64,000 bases of DNA, from the NCBI GenBank assembly GCA_023974075.1, contig CM043800.1, forward strand, positions 27,310,952-27,374,951, in the 5' to 3' direction. Below the pieces are notes generated by a model. It did not search any database. It saw only the letters and a program-made list of their open reading frames with translations, and was not told where the DNA came from. Each line of letters begins with the position of its first letter. Positions within the stretch are counted from its first letter, which is position 1. The DNA is from Chaenocephalus aceratus. Lineage: Eukaryota > Chordata > Actinopteri > Perciformes > Channichthyidae. This document shows positions 24,596 to 36,418 of the stretch, one piece after another. Made by a program: the position numbers and the translations under genes.

Positions 24596-26100
24596 GAATG
24601 TCAATCAATCCAACAGTTGTTTAGATTTTTCTTTCTCGACTAAAGTGGCGATGCAACTGAAGGATCTACATCCATAGAGCCTCGGATAAAGAGTAGTTAA
24701 TATGGCTTTAAGCTTCTAAAATGATGTAGCTGTTTTTCTGACTTGTTTTGTAGCTAATATATTTTATAATCCGTGTTTTGCATTTCTCAATATTTTCCTG
24801 CATACTGCCTCTACTGTAAACTGCACCTACTAATGAATGGAGAAACTTGGCTTAATGGATCCTCATGCATCTGATGGATGAGTCAGGATGTTTTCCTCTC
24901 TGATGTCTTGCCAAACAACTCACTCTGAAATGCACAAAGATGCCTTGAGGAAGTCTCCTTTTTTTCATCAGGCTTCATAGTCTTCTTCAAGACGCTGTTG
25001 TCGCAAATGAGCTTTCCCCTATAAAAAAAAGCAGGCGGGTTAGTTGATTAATTGATTGATTGATCACAGACCAAGATGTGCTGTGATCCCTCTATATTCT
25101 AATCAAAGACAGGAATATAAAGGAAACAGACACGTCTTTAGACTGGCGTACAGCTCAGAGAGATCTAAACCAGCCTGTCTGTTGGTTCTACAGCGAGCTA
25201 AAGCTGTGTATGTTGATAAGTTTAACCCTGCCATACCTGTCTAGAGACTAGGCACAAAGAGAAGGAATAAGATGAGACAATCTACTCTCTTTGACTTATT
25301 CACCCAGGGGTGAGAGTGTGTTTTCACAAGGGTAATACTCCAAAGCTGTGACCAGGTTGTAATGAGGGATTCTCTGTAATGGCCCCTCTAGCCGTTCCAC
25401 ATCACTTCCTCTCCCTTTGCAATAACCGCTTCCTGCGTGATTTCATGGGAATTAAAGGGAGAAAGGTGTGTTTCATATGTAAAGCAGGTAGCTCATGCTG
25501 AGACTTGAGATGGTTTGTGTGGATTCCCTCTCCCTCCATCTCTCCCTCTCTTCTTGGCTCTCTCTTGGTTCGGGGTGGGGGTGGGGGTGCAGTGGTTCTG
25601 GGGCTGGTTGAGGTAAGCTTTGATCACAGGCAGAAGGTCGCTATGGTTCGATTTCTGTGGCGCTCCTCTGAGAGGTTTTCTCTGCAATTATAAACCGTGT
25701 GAGAGAAGGCAGAGGGATGTTAATTCCTCCGCAGCTACTGTATCCCGTGTGTCAGGTAGCCAACAGCGAACATGAATCACGTAAACGTTACAGTATGAGG
25801 CAGAAAAAAAGGCATTTGGTACCACAGCAACAACAATGTGAAATCCGTTTTATAATCTCTTTACTATGTGAGCTGTGTGGTTGTAAGAGACTCAATAAAG
25901 TCTGCGGCCCAGAACCTCTGCTGGCGCTCTATACTCAGCCACATGCATATACCAGAAAGTCCTTACCTAACCTGAAATAATGGATTTCATGGCGAGCCTT
26001 GACGGGGGGTGCTAGTGGAGCATGCGCGTGAACTGCGAGCGTGAACTGTGAGCGCCGGAGCCTCGCAGCGACAAAACTGAGGCTCCGTGGTAAACTGTGG
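24596..26100. other. Intergenic stretch without recognised genes
   Basis: No exon or defined element was seen. Short ORFs are not supported by codon pattern or splice sites. Confidence 0.5.
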
Positions 26101-26200
26101 TAAAATGAAGAGCCGTTTAGGGGCCGAAAGAGCCGGCTCTTCTTAGTGAGCCGAGCCAAATGATCCGGCTCACTAAAAAGAGCCGGAATTCCCATCACTA
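26100..26200. mobile_element. hAT-like terminal fragment
   Basis: Ends GAATTCCCATCACTA, the inverse of a TAGTGATGGGAATTC hAT-style terminus, preceded by imperfect palindromes built on AGAGCCGGCTCT and GTGAGCC/GGCTCAC. The other terminus was not located. Confidence 0.45.
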
Positions 26201-26288
26201 ATATGTAAAGAGATAGTAGCGCACTTCCCCCAGGAAGTTCCCAGGAAGTGCGCTGGACTCTGAGGAGAATATTCGTTGTGGCCAAATT

Positions 26289-26551
26289 AGGGTTGCCAGA
26301 AACTGACCATGATCAAAATCGATTATTCGGCAGCCCTGGCGAATAATAATCGATTATTCGACCCCCCCCCCCCCTCCCGCGGGAGAAAAAAAAAAAAAGA
26401 CAGACAAAAGGAATTCCGTTGTTTTCTTTACTAGAACATGTTTACAGTACAAACAACAAACAAGCATGTCATCACAACTGATCAGTCACCTGAAACATCG
26501 CCATCGCTACGATGGTGTGTTAAAAGCGTATGAAGACAATAATACAATACA

Positions 26552-26606
<55 letters not shown>

Positions 26607-27216
26607 CACGCGCGTTGGAGCTATGTGCAACTCAAGGCATATGCTCGAACCGGAGCTGCCTGGAAGCTGCAATCATGTTCATGTATCCGTGCTGAGTGTG
26701 CTGACTTTTCGTACAATGTCCCACTGTCTGGCTTCCTGCATAAAGTCAAGTGCTTGGCGCAGTTGTGGCGAAATGTCGCTCCTCTGTTTTCATTTAAACA
26801 GCTCCTTATATCCGTTAGCGCAGCTAGCTAGCACCAGATGCTAACAACAACAATGCACGTAAGGTCTCTCTCGCTCGCTCGGGCCACACATACACACACC
26901 CTCCCGGTCCTCCCGATGGCCAGTCGGTGCCTGCCGGTGAGTGTGGAAGTGTGGTCTGCCACAAGCGGGCGGCAGGAGCGGGGCTGTCAGCATCAGCGGG
27001 GCTGTCAGCATCAGCTTGTAGATGGTATTTTAAACTCTATGCGCTCTGAAACTACGGGGCGGCCAAGGAAAAAAAATACACATGCGTTAAAATAATTAGT
27101 GGCGTAATTTTTTTTTTATTATCGGGTATCGGTATCGGTATCGGTCTTGAGAAGCAGAAAGTTATCGGTATCGGTATCGGTATCGGTATCAAAAACCCAA
27201 TATCGGGCATCCCTAG
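26289..27216. mobile_element. Cluster of hAT-like termini with (ATCGGT)n
   Basis: Contains CGATTATTCGGCAGCCCTG near 26320 and, at the right end, repeated ATCGGT followed by ATATCGGGCATCCCTA, both typical of hAT-like ends. A GT array (26554-26600) lies between. I could not pair the ends or find target duplications, so boundaries are approximate. Confidence 0.4.
26554..26615. repeat. (GT)n-(CG)n microsatellite
   Basis: GT run passing into CGCGCGCACGCGCG, another sequence prone to form Z-DNA. Confidence 0.9.
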
Positions 27217-27288
27217 TCAGCAGGCAGTGATTTCACTGAGTTGAGCTCTTAGCCTGCAACCTAACCTGCTCCGGGGCAGGTTAGCCGC

Positions 27289-27498
27289 TCAGCATAAGTT
27301 ACCATGGAGATCTAGCCTGCTAAAAAGAGAACCAGCGTCGTAGGACCGGAAACCCCGAGTTTTCCCTGAAGTTAGCCGGCTAAGCGAGAATCCTGCTTCG
27401 TAGTACAGGCCTCTGGTCCTTTCATCAGACGGGAAGCAAAAGAACGAGCAAGACCCATTGCTGGTATGATAACAACCTGGTACTAAGCACACAGGCAT
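27289..27498 (-). pseudogene. THAP-domain N-terminal fragment
   Basis: The minus-strand frame begins MPVCLVPGCYHTSNG...FFCFPSDER, which fits the start of a THAP zinc module: M-P, C-x4-C, and an aromatic-x-FP segment. The Trp-containing middle and the C-x2-H end of the module do not follow, so the domain is incomplete. THAP domains occur in host transcription factors and in P-element and Kolobok transposases. The repeat-rich setting favours a transposon remnant or a stranded first exon. Confidence 0.5.
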
Positions 27499-27527
27499 CT
27501 TGTTAAAGTTATCTTATCTTAGCCAGC

Positions 27528-27556
27528 GCCATATAGATAGATTATATCTATATGGC
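27528..27556. repeat. 12-bp perfect inverted repeat, 5-nt loop
   Basis: GCCATATAGATA and its reverse complement TATCTATATGGC are separated by GATTA. It lies about 30 bp from the start of the THAP fragment. Confidence 0.9.
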
Positions 27557-29765
27557 ACTGATCATAGCTATCTCTTAATGGAGGAAAACAATTGTGACAT
27601 CTTTGTGATTTGTAGTCTTTCTAGTTGCGTATTTTTCATAGTCTTATATTTCAACAGTTTTAAGAAACTGGGACTTTTTTGACATGGAAATTATTTTTTA
27701 AGATTGACAAACATCATATGTGTAATTCATGGCACAATTCAAACGGGATCGAAAGATAAGTTTTCTCTCTCCATTGACTTCAATACATAATTTTTCAGAA
27801 ATAAGGTCCCATGGGGTGGAAGTAGATCGGCATGACTTGGCCACTCTATTATACATCCATGGATAGTATCTAAAGGGACGGCTCAATTCAAAATTCAAGT
27901 CACGTGACACGAGGTGACGTCACCCCCCCTCCCCCGCTCTTGGGGTGGACGCCCTCTCAGCCCTGATCTGGCGGAAACACTGGTTCAATTAACGTTAGCT
28001 TTTTACATTTGGAGATTGCATTTGCAAATAGGGTGTTGTACATTTTATATTGACCATCTTACTGCTTCTACTGTACAAGTCTGTGAAAGAAAAAACAACA
28101 ACATCTAAATATATCATTTCCTCATGAGACACAAAACATGAGGATTAATTGAAACCACTACAGAAATGTTTTCTGCTGCGGAATCCAGTGAATTATTACT
28201 GCTGCTCTGCCTCAAGGAGGAGGTATTTGAAAAATGTAAATGTTCTCTCTTGTTTTTCTCTCGTCCATTAGAAGGTAGAGTGATTTGTTTAATTTGTGTT
28301 TTATAAAGGAGAAATAATTGAGAGAATATGGGGGTTGATTCATGATAACAAACAGCTTCTGTAAAGAGGCTGTTGTTGAAGAATGATTAATTATTCATCT
28401 GATATGCAGAATAACTAATTTCCTTGTAGTTCTCTATTCAACTGTAACGCGTTCATTTACTCCTCCTCATGAAATCTGTTATCCCCCAATGCACGCAACC
28501 AATATGGAAGTTGCCCTTCAGCATTGCTAATCATGAAATTACGGCTGTGGGAATTTGACCTCCTGACTGCATTCTGACTCAAAACCATGTTTCTGTGCTA
28601 AAATCTTGCTAAAGGGACATCCGAAGACTGTTTTAAACAACATGGCAAGGTGCAGCTTATCCTGTGAAGAAAGGATGCCCTGAACATGTTTAAAGTAGCC
28701 TGCGTCTGTGTCTGTAACTAGAGGCTTCTGCAGCTTTCCGGCGCTACCACACATCAAACTGCAGGGCTGGTTAAGCTGAGTGGAGCTGCTGCTCATCTTT
28801 GTTTAAAACTGTGTGAGATGGGGAAGGCTAATTGGACTAATTAGCACCAAAACAAGGCTTGGCTGAATAGTCTTTCTGTACCACAGATGTTTTTCCTCTT
28901 TTTTGGTTTGGGAAAAAAGGATGCAGGGAGAAAAGAGACTAATTTCAAGGCTAACCCATTGTGCCATTATTAGGCTCTGTGCAGTCACAAAGCAGGCGGG
29001 TGGACATGTTTCTGATGTGCTGTTGCTTCACTGACCTTTGCCACAATTGCAGGAGCCTTAACAACTCCAACCTAGCTTATTGACAGTCAGTAGTTGAGGT
29101 GTCTTTCCCTGTGGGATGAAAGCTTAACCAACTTTACACTTTTCTTATCTGAACTGTATTTTTGTTCTGTTAGTGTTACCTTAAAATAGTTTGAAGTTTC
29201 CAACTGTAATCCCAAGACTTCATGAAGGCATCATAAAGACTTCATATAGACTAGCGCTCTACCTCAATATTGATACATAAAGTGAAGTTCCTGAAAATGC
29301 AGCATGTAATGCTATGAATTCTATGTTTTTATTTCTACATACAATATGTCAAGGGTACTCTCTCGTGTTTAACTGAACTCTGGTCACGATTTTCTGAGGA
29401 ACATGTGGCAGATTTGTAGCTTTGTTTTCATCATGTACTGCTACAGTGCCTCATATTATCAGCCCAAAATGACTCCAGTGTGCAGTGCACTTATTTCCTT
29501 GTACCAACAAAAAAATTAACCCAGAGGGTAGGTAAGCATCCCTATCTTAAGAATCTTACTAGCATGCTGTAGGCGTAGCAAGGGATAAATATAGACAGTA
29601 TTTTCCATTATAGTGGGTTATTAGAATATAAAAGACTAAAAAGCTCTCATGGATCTCCAGAATATTTGAATATGAAATGTATTCTGAAATTATTCTTTTT
29701 AGGAAATTGCCCCAATGACAACCAATAGTAAAGCAGTTGTATGTTAATTTGATGGAGATAGAGTC
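27557..29765. other. Intergenic stretch without recognised genes
   Basis: The first 400 bp may belong to the same old element as the THAP fragment. The remainder is AT-rich with no recognised exon. Confidence 0.45.
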
Positions 29766-30417
29766 ACGGCCCCTACACACGGCGGCGTGCGTTGCCGCTT
29801 CAACGCTTCTGCCCATTCACCTTAAATGGGGTGACGTCACGATTCGCCGAACTGCATTGTGGGAGCAAAGCGTAGCTTCTCTCGAGGTGCTCGCTGCAAA
29901 AGTAGAGCAATGTTCTACTTTTGCCGCCTCGACGGAGGCGTCAGCCAATCAAATCCCGCGTATGCAAATCTGACAGTACAAGCACTAGCCAATCAAACCG
30001 CGTGTATGTTGGGAGAGCCAGACCGCAGTTATTTCCCATATGTCAAAAAATGGAGGAGAAAATGATCGTGGCGGTAGGGAATCACCCGGTACGACTATGA
30101 CCAGTCCCTCTTTACATACAGGGATACAAACCGGGGGAGCCAGGCATGGGGGGGAGGTGGCAGAGACAGTGGGTGAAACTGGTAGGTTTTCGCTTATTTG
30201 GGGAGTTTATATCCAGTGTACTTCGTTTGAATGGACAGCTAGCAAGCATAGACAGTATATTTAGCCAGCATGGATGTAGCATGAATGCTTTGCTTTGTAT
30301 GTCCGGGGCGCCACATTCATGTGATTGGTTGTTGGTCGCGTTGCTCGCGTTGACTCCCCAAGCTCAAGACACGCCCACCGCCAAGCGGCAACGCACGCCG
30401 CCGTGTGTAGGCTCCGT
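29766..30417. mobile_element. MITE with GC-rich terminal inverted repeats
   Basis: The left end ACGGCCCCTACACACGGCGG and the inverse of the right end (ACGGAGCCTACACACGGCGG) match for about 34 bp with few mismatches. The flanks TAGAGTC and TAGAGGG are similar, possibly a decayed target duplication. No transposase frame. Confidence 0.7.
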
Positions 30418-30481
30418 TAGAGGGTTAGTCAGAGTCTTTTTTATCCATATTATGTTTCCTCTGAGTGGCGGTGGAATAGCC

Positions 30482-31302
30482 TAATGCTACGTTCACACCG
30501 GACGCGATGCGAATATTCGCTTCGCTCTAAACGCTCCTATCGCATCGCTCTTGTCGCTCGAGTTTCACCGCGGCTGCCAGCTGTGTTTACTCCATAGACT
30601 ACTCGCATCATTCAAACACGACGCGCTTGCTCGGGAGCTACAACTACAACAAAATGAACATATTTTACCGTGATTAAATTATAATACACGTTTCTAAATT
30701 ATGCCGACGTAACAACATACTGATACCGGTTAGTAAAAACCATGAATTAATGCTTGACAAGTCTGCAGACAAGACGGCAGGCGAAAAACCTTTTAAAATG
30801 CTTGTTTTCTGAATGGAGATTGGGTCGACCAGGCTAAGCTAACGTTGTTATGCTCACTCCACACTCATAACAACGGCCTACAGACATAAATAAACCAGCG
30901 ACTGTATTCGCCATGACACAGACAGTCTGTGGTTTGTTCTTGTTTAACTTTTGTACAGTTTCTGAACAGATATGAGGAGCTGTGATCTCTGTGTGCTAAC
31001 TGCTAACAGCTAATGGCTGATGTTTTCTGGTTGAACGTCAGTGACGGCAGGCTGAGATCCTCACCGCTGATTGGCTTCCGCGAGAACGCGTCACGTGAAT
31101 TTGACGCCCGAGTTGAAACAATTGAACTCTCGCGTTTGAGGCGGCCCCCTTCAATCGCCTCAATCGCGTGATTCGCGCCGCGTCCACTGCTTCATGCGCG
31201 CCGTCGGAGCGAATTCGCGTCTGATCGTGTCTCTGCATTGACTTTACATGTAATCGCGCCGCCCCCAAACGTCGCATCGCGTCCGGTGTGAACGCAGCAT
31301 TA
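30482..31302. mobile_element. MITE with CGTTCACACCGGACGCGATG ends
   Basis: The left end TAATGCTACGTTCACACCGG and the inverse of the right end TAATGCTGCGTTCACACCGG match for over 30 bp. It lies only 64 bp from the MITE to its left. The minus-strand frame through its right half has no recognisable domain. Confidence 0.7.
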
Positions 31303-34133
31303 GGCCCTAGCTGGGTTAGCCAAGCTAACATCCCGGCTCTCCTCCCTTTCCTACTGGGACAATTGTCTGGTCTGATTTTTTTGGGTCGGAAAACTCGGAA
31401 TATGTTGTTGGTGGTGATCGTCTCAAGGTCTGCATTACATTTGCTCACTGAACTTCATTCTCCAATGTGGATGAGTATGGTTTTTATCATAGGCCATATG
31501 TGCTCCAGTAAAATAGCTAAACAACAACAGATATCCCGCAGATCTTTTGGCAGCTATAGGCATTTCCTCTGCCTTTTTAAAAAAAAAGGTTACTTACTAC
31601 TCTAGCAATTTAGTATGGAATCCTTACATTTGGCCCTTATATTACATCAGATACTGTAATGTAAGATGCTTCCTCTGGATGTATGCACTAAATTACAGGT
31701 ATAAAGGGCAGAATCGGACTTAATAAACTCAACCAACAGCAGGGAAACTCAGCAGTCTGTGTGAGAGCATAGGTAACAAGTTATCTTTTGCAGCATTTAA
31801 TTAAACTTTGCTTGAAGGCAATTAAGCAACATTTTGTAACGGAGTTTGGGTTATTACATTTTTTTTACACTTACGTTTTCATTTTATTGATCTTGTCGAT
31901 ATGTGGAGAAATCTAAAGCATGTCAGGACTGCTGCGCCTTGTCACGGTTACAGAGCTACGATTGGACAATTCCTCTATGGTGGCGGTGTTTGGGGAGTAG
32001 CAAATTGTGTCAATAAGCTGAAAGGTCAGTGCAAAGAATATCACCACAATGATTCCCATACTGTATGCAGTCGTGTACATCCCAGGACTCTGTATTTGGA
32101 GACCATAATCCCTCACAGAAGCTAATGAAATCTTAAACAGCCCTCCAACAAGGTACTGTTACAACTTGCACTTTTTTGTGATTAGAATTTAAATGCTGTT
32201 CAAATTATGGGAATTTTTTTTATTTTAAACCTGTGAGAAAGAAGGTCAAAGAGCGAAATGACAGAAAGATGAGAGATGAGAAATCTAAATATAACTGAAC
32301 CATTTATAATTAATACAACATTAGATGTAGACATTTATTTTTTGTTTAAGAAGAAAGAAAAATGACAGAATTGTGATTCATTCTTGCACAAATTACAACT
32401 TTAGAACTGTATATCCTCAAAGGTGATTCTACCTTTATTTCAGTGTTGAAGTACTTCTTGTCAAGTTACTCTGCATAACAAGGATGTTCATTTTAGAAAC
32501 CTGACCGTGAGTTTCAAATTTTTAAATCCAAAAGTAATAATGCAGTTTTTTTTTAAATATATTTCAAAAATAAATGGCAAAGATGCAACACATATCATCC
32601 GAAATCCCATCAAAAATCACATGGAGCGTTCATACCGAACTTTCCCTTGGAGGTGTGTGTGTGTCTCCGTTAGTGTGTCTATGTGTTTGTCTCTGTTAGT
32701 GTGTCTATGTGTGTGTGTCTCTGTTAGTGTGTCTATGTGTGTGTGTCTCTGTTAGTGTGTCTATGTGTGTGTGTCTCTGTTAGTGTGTCTATGTGTGTCT
32801 CTGTGGAGCTGCTGGCAATTTGCTTTCAATTCAGCCATGCTTGCTCTTGCTGTGTGTTATGGTATGACGCAGTAATGTTACCATTATAAAAAGATTTAGT
32901 CATATTAAAAATAAACCTGTATTGCAGGGAGCTGGATGTTATTGTGATATACAGGACATTTAAAGAGGTGTGAAACTTCATCAGTACTTGCTCCAATTCT
33001 TCATGAGTTGCAAATGCTATTTGATGGTTTTATTGGCAGATGAGTTTGGCTATTGGACGAAAGATAACATCATATTGTGTCATGTCTCTCAATGAATGTC
33101 GAACACTCAAAGGTGCAGTATTGTTTTGACATTCTTGAGAGGTCACATCTGTTTGTACATTTAGCACAAGTTTTCTGTTTTGCAAACTTCACATTTTAGA
33201 AGTTTCGAGGCAAATTAGACATGTTTTTCTTTCTTTTAAGTTGATGAATATGTCAGAACATAAAGAAAACATCACTTAACCTGTCAACTGATAAAACAAA
33301 GATCTCTCCAAACAGGACAAGACTTGACATTTCCCAGGACAGGATATTGTACAGGACACAACATAAACCGGTCTGATCCCAGCTGTGCACTTTCCTCAAC
33401 TGCCTGCACCTGGACATTCATCCTCTTGAGAGTTATTGTCTTGTAGAAGCAAAATCACAGCCAAATCAGATAAAACAAAGCCTGTGCCACAAGCATTCTT
33501 CTTTGTGTTTCAGTGGAGTGTATTTATGTGTGTGTATTTGTGCCTGCAGACTGGACACAGCTGAGTTGCTGCGCAGGATATGCACCAGAGTACACTGCTC
33601 ACTGTTCCTTTTTCTGCTCCCCGCTGGGTGTTTTCTGTACTTTTTAGTAACGACTCATGTTTGAGCCCGAGTGTCAATGACAGCCCACCTACCACACTCA
33701 GCGTCTGCACAGCTGCAGCATTATACAACCTTGCCTCCAGCTGATAGCATTGTAATAATGAAAAATAGATGCTCTGGGTTTGTGCATGCCTGTCTGCTCG
33801 CCTGAGTGTGTGTGCATGTACGAGTGATACCTACTCAATTAGCTTGTAGGTGTGTTCACCCTGCGGCCATGTTTCTGCCATGTTAATGAGGATAAGGGCT
33901 CGCATCTCTCCAAGGTCATACACACTGTAGGAATACCGTAGGGATTAACTACACCCTGTCTGCATTCCTATTCCTTCTGCGCTTAATATGAACATGGGCT
34001 CACACAGATGTCACTGACCTCGGCACATCTGTGAGTTCTGTCAGTGCAAACATGTATACATGTACTACTGTATATCATAATCTATGTGCGGGCTCAAGGT
34101 ATGCCAATACTTCCAAGTCATATCATCAGTACT
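31303..34133. other. Intergenic stretch with one minisatellite
   Basis: No gene recognised. AT-rich, with the tandem repeat at 32653-32806. Confidence 0.5.
32653..32806. repeat. About 28-bp GT-rich minisatellite
   Basis: About five copies of a unit built on TCTCTGTTAGTGTGTCTATG followed by a GT stretch, with small length changes. Confidence 0.85.
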
Positions 34134-34530
34134 CTTAAAGGAATATTTAAACATTTTGGAAAATGTGTTTTTTCTTGGCGAGAGTTGGATGAGCAGATCG
34201 ATACCACACGCATATCTGTGCTTTGACTCTAAGGCTACAGATTGTAGCCAGTTTACTTAACTTTATTGAGTTGGAAACTGAGAAACCTGCTAACCTGGCT
34301 CTGTAACGATAACCTACAGAAAAACACAATGTATCTTATTTGTTTAATTTGTAAGTTTAAACATATTAAATACAGAAAACACCCGGACAAACCAAACATT
34401 GTCATTTTAAACTGAAATGTAAACAAACAAGATGTGTAAATTAGGAAGATTTTTTCACAGGTTTCCAGATGGTGAGCTAAGCTATCAGAGGATGTTTGTA
34501 GCTTCTTAACTGTATATAACTGTATCATTG
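34134..34530 (+). repeat. Dispersed teleost repeat, copy 1
   Basis: The start, GGAATATTTAAACATTTTGG followed by a GATGAGCAGATCGATACCAC block, resembles 61553-61700 in the same orientation and is related in inverse to 47335-47650. No coding content or TSD seen. Confidence 0.5.
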
Positions 34531-35956
34531 ATCAAAGTATTTCCCCAAATACCCCCTTTTACACCAGAATACATGGCCATGCAGAAACAATCATACAACA
34601 TTGTTACTATGCAACGTTCACTTGCCAATTCAGTGTTTGTGCAGAAATACCCTGGCACGGCTCTTTCTGTTGCACAGTTGTGACGCTGATCTATGGCTGC
34701 CTCTTTAAACCCTCCAGAATGCTTCCAGGGAGAGATTGCCATGCTTGAGCTAATCTCAAAACCCAGAACCAAATCTTGCTCTGTGGAAAGCTACTGGTTG
34801 TCTGTCAGGAGAGATTCTGCTCCCCCTACCTTAACAACCAAGCCAACAGAGCATGACCACCTCTCCTTCAATGGACGACCCATATATGCCAACACTCTCT
34901 TCGTGACTGTCTTCGTCTTTCAGTCTATTAGAAAACTCTCTAATCCAAATTGATGGGAGGGATGAGGGATGCAACACAAGTCATAAATGGGAGGGCTCAA
35001 AACCTATTCCAGCTTTTGAATTGTTTTTCCACTAAGCTCCGTCAGTTTCTTGTGGGTATATCTGGAGCAGAGGCTGCTCGACGGGGCAAAGCGTCCAGTG
35101 GTTTCTCTGCTGTCAAAGTTGTATTGTGGGTTTGGTACATTTTGTAAATTCTCTGACCGATTGCTGCCTCTCTACAGGTACAACAGACTGCACGCAATGA
35201 TGTAGGTATTTGTTGCATTGCTTAAGGACATTTTGGCGGAACAAGCTCCATGTAGTAACTACTGAGTTTTGTGGTTGGAGGCTGTGACAACCTGATGAGT
35301 AAGTACTTAATACATTTGTTAGGGAGCTGTTCTGCTTTAGATTAGCCTGTGAGAAGGATTGATGGAAGCAAGGTAACCAGTGGACAGCTAGTGGCTCTCC
35401 CATAATTGAAGCCAGTTCCTAGGCTTAAGAATCATGTTGCATGTAGATGGAAAAAAAATGTAGTCCATGCATGGTCCTCATATTACTAACTCAAAAAAAG
35501 ATAACCAGGACCAAGCAGATATTGAGTTTCTGGCTTTTGGTGCATTCATTCACTGGTATCCAGTCAGCAGTCTGCAGGAGGGGGAGGACTGCATGCAGAG
35601 ACATTATATGGGCAGCATTATTCCTCAACACTGGATAACAGTCTATTTCACAGAAGCAGATCTTAGGTGGTGAGTAACAGGCCCTGCAGAGGTGCAGATT
35701 ATGTGAACTGAAGGCTTTGACGCATCCCTTCCCCCCCAAGTCTCTCCGCATGCTCACATGATGCACACGCTGCCCACTGCCCTTCGATACCACAGCATTT
35801 ATTTTTCTGTCCGTCCCACACAGCTCGAGCATGGCTCACTTTTTCTCGCCTCCCCCCTTTCGCCCCTTCATCAGAGTAAAATACCTCACCCCTGCAGACA
35901 GAGACAGATGGAGAAAGCAGCACCAGCCCCCTGCTCGGCTCCAATGATTTATGCCA

Positions 35957-35957
35957 T

Positions 35958-36028
<71 letters not shown>
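35957..36028. repeat. (AC)n microsatellite
   Basis: Pure AC run of about 70 bp. Confidence 0.95.
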
Positions 36029-36032
<4 letters not shown>

Positions 36033-36344
36033 TATGCAACCATGCATACAGTGTGCATAAATACGCAAGACCTCGCCGGTGACACAGAGCTGGATGCATG
36101 ACAGCACCTGTCTTGTGTTAATGTTAAATGCCAGAGCTGCAGGGCTTTTTAAAAGGACATGTGCATCTTTAAAGCAATGGCAACAGACTCTGACATCATT
36201 TGTCCCTTTCCATGACAGTTAAAGAGGAACAGGCTGCGGTCATATTCTTCCTCCTTATTCCACCTGACTGAGGTGTCAGACCTACAAAAACGGTGTTATA
36301 CTTGGCTGCAACACTTGGCTACAAAGCAACCAGAGTGATTTAAT

Positions 36345-36418
36345 AATGGGTTAAGCGCTTTGAGCACCAGGAAAAGCGCTTTATAAATGTAATTTATTAT
36401 TATTATTATTATTAATAA
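36345..36418 (+). mobile_element. LINE 3' tail fragment
   Basis: GTTAAGCGCTTTGAG...AAAAGCGCTTTATAAATGTAA followed by (TTA)n is a tail commonly seen on fish non-LTR elements. Only the last 70 bp or so are present. Confidence 0.5.

Noticed and set aside
26219..26253. GCGCACTTCC/GGAAGTGCGC inverted repeat with ETS-like cores
   Set aside because: Short, in transposon debris, and no context to support a regulatory role.
31038..31448. 136-residue minus-strand frame
   Set aside because: Runs across the end of a GC-rich MITE; no domain recognised.
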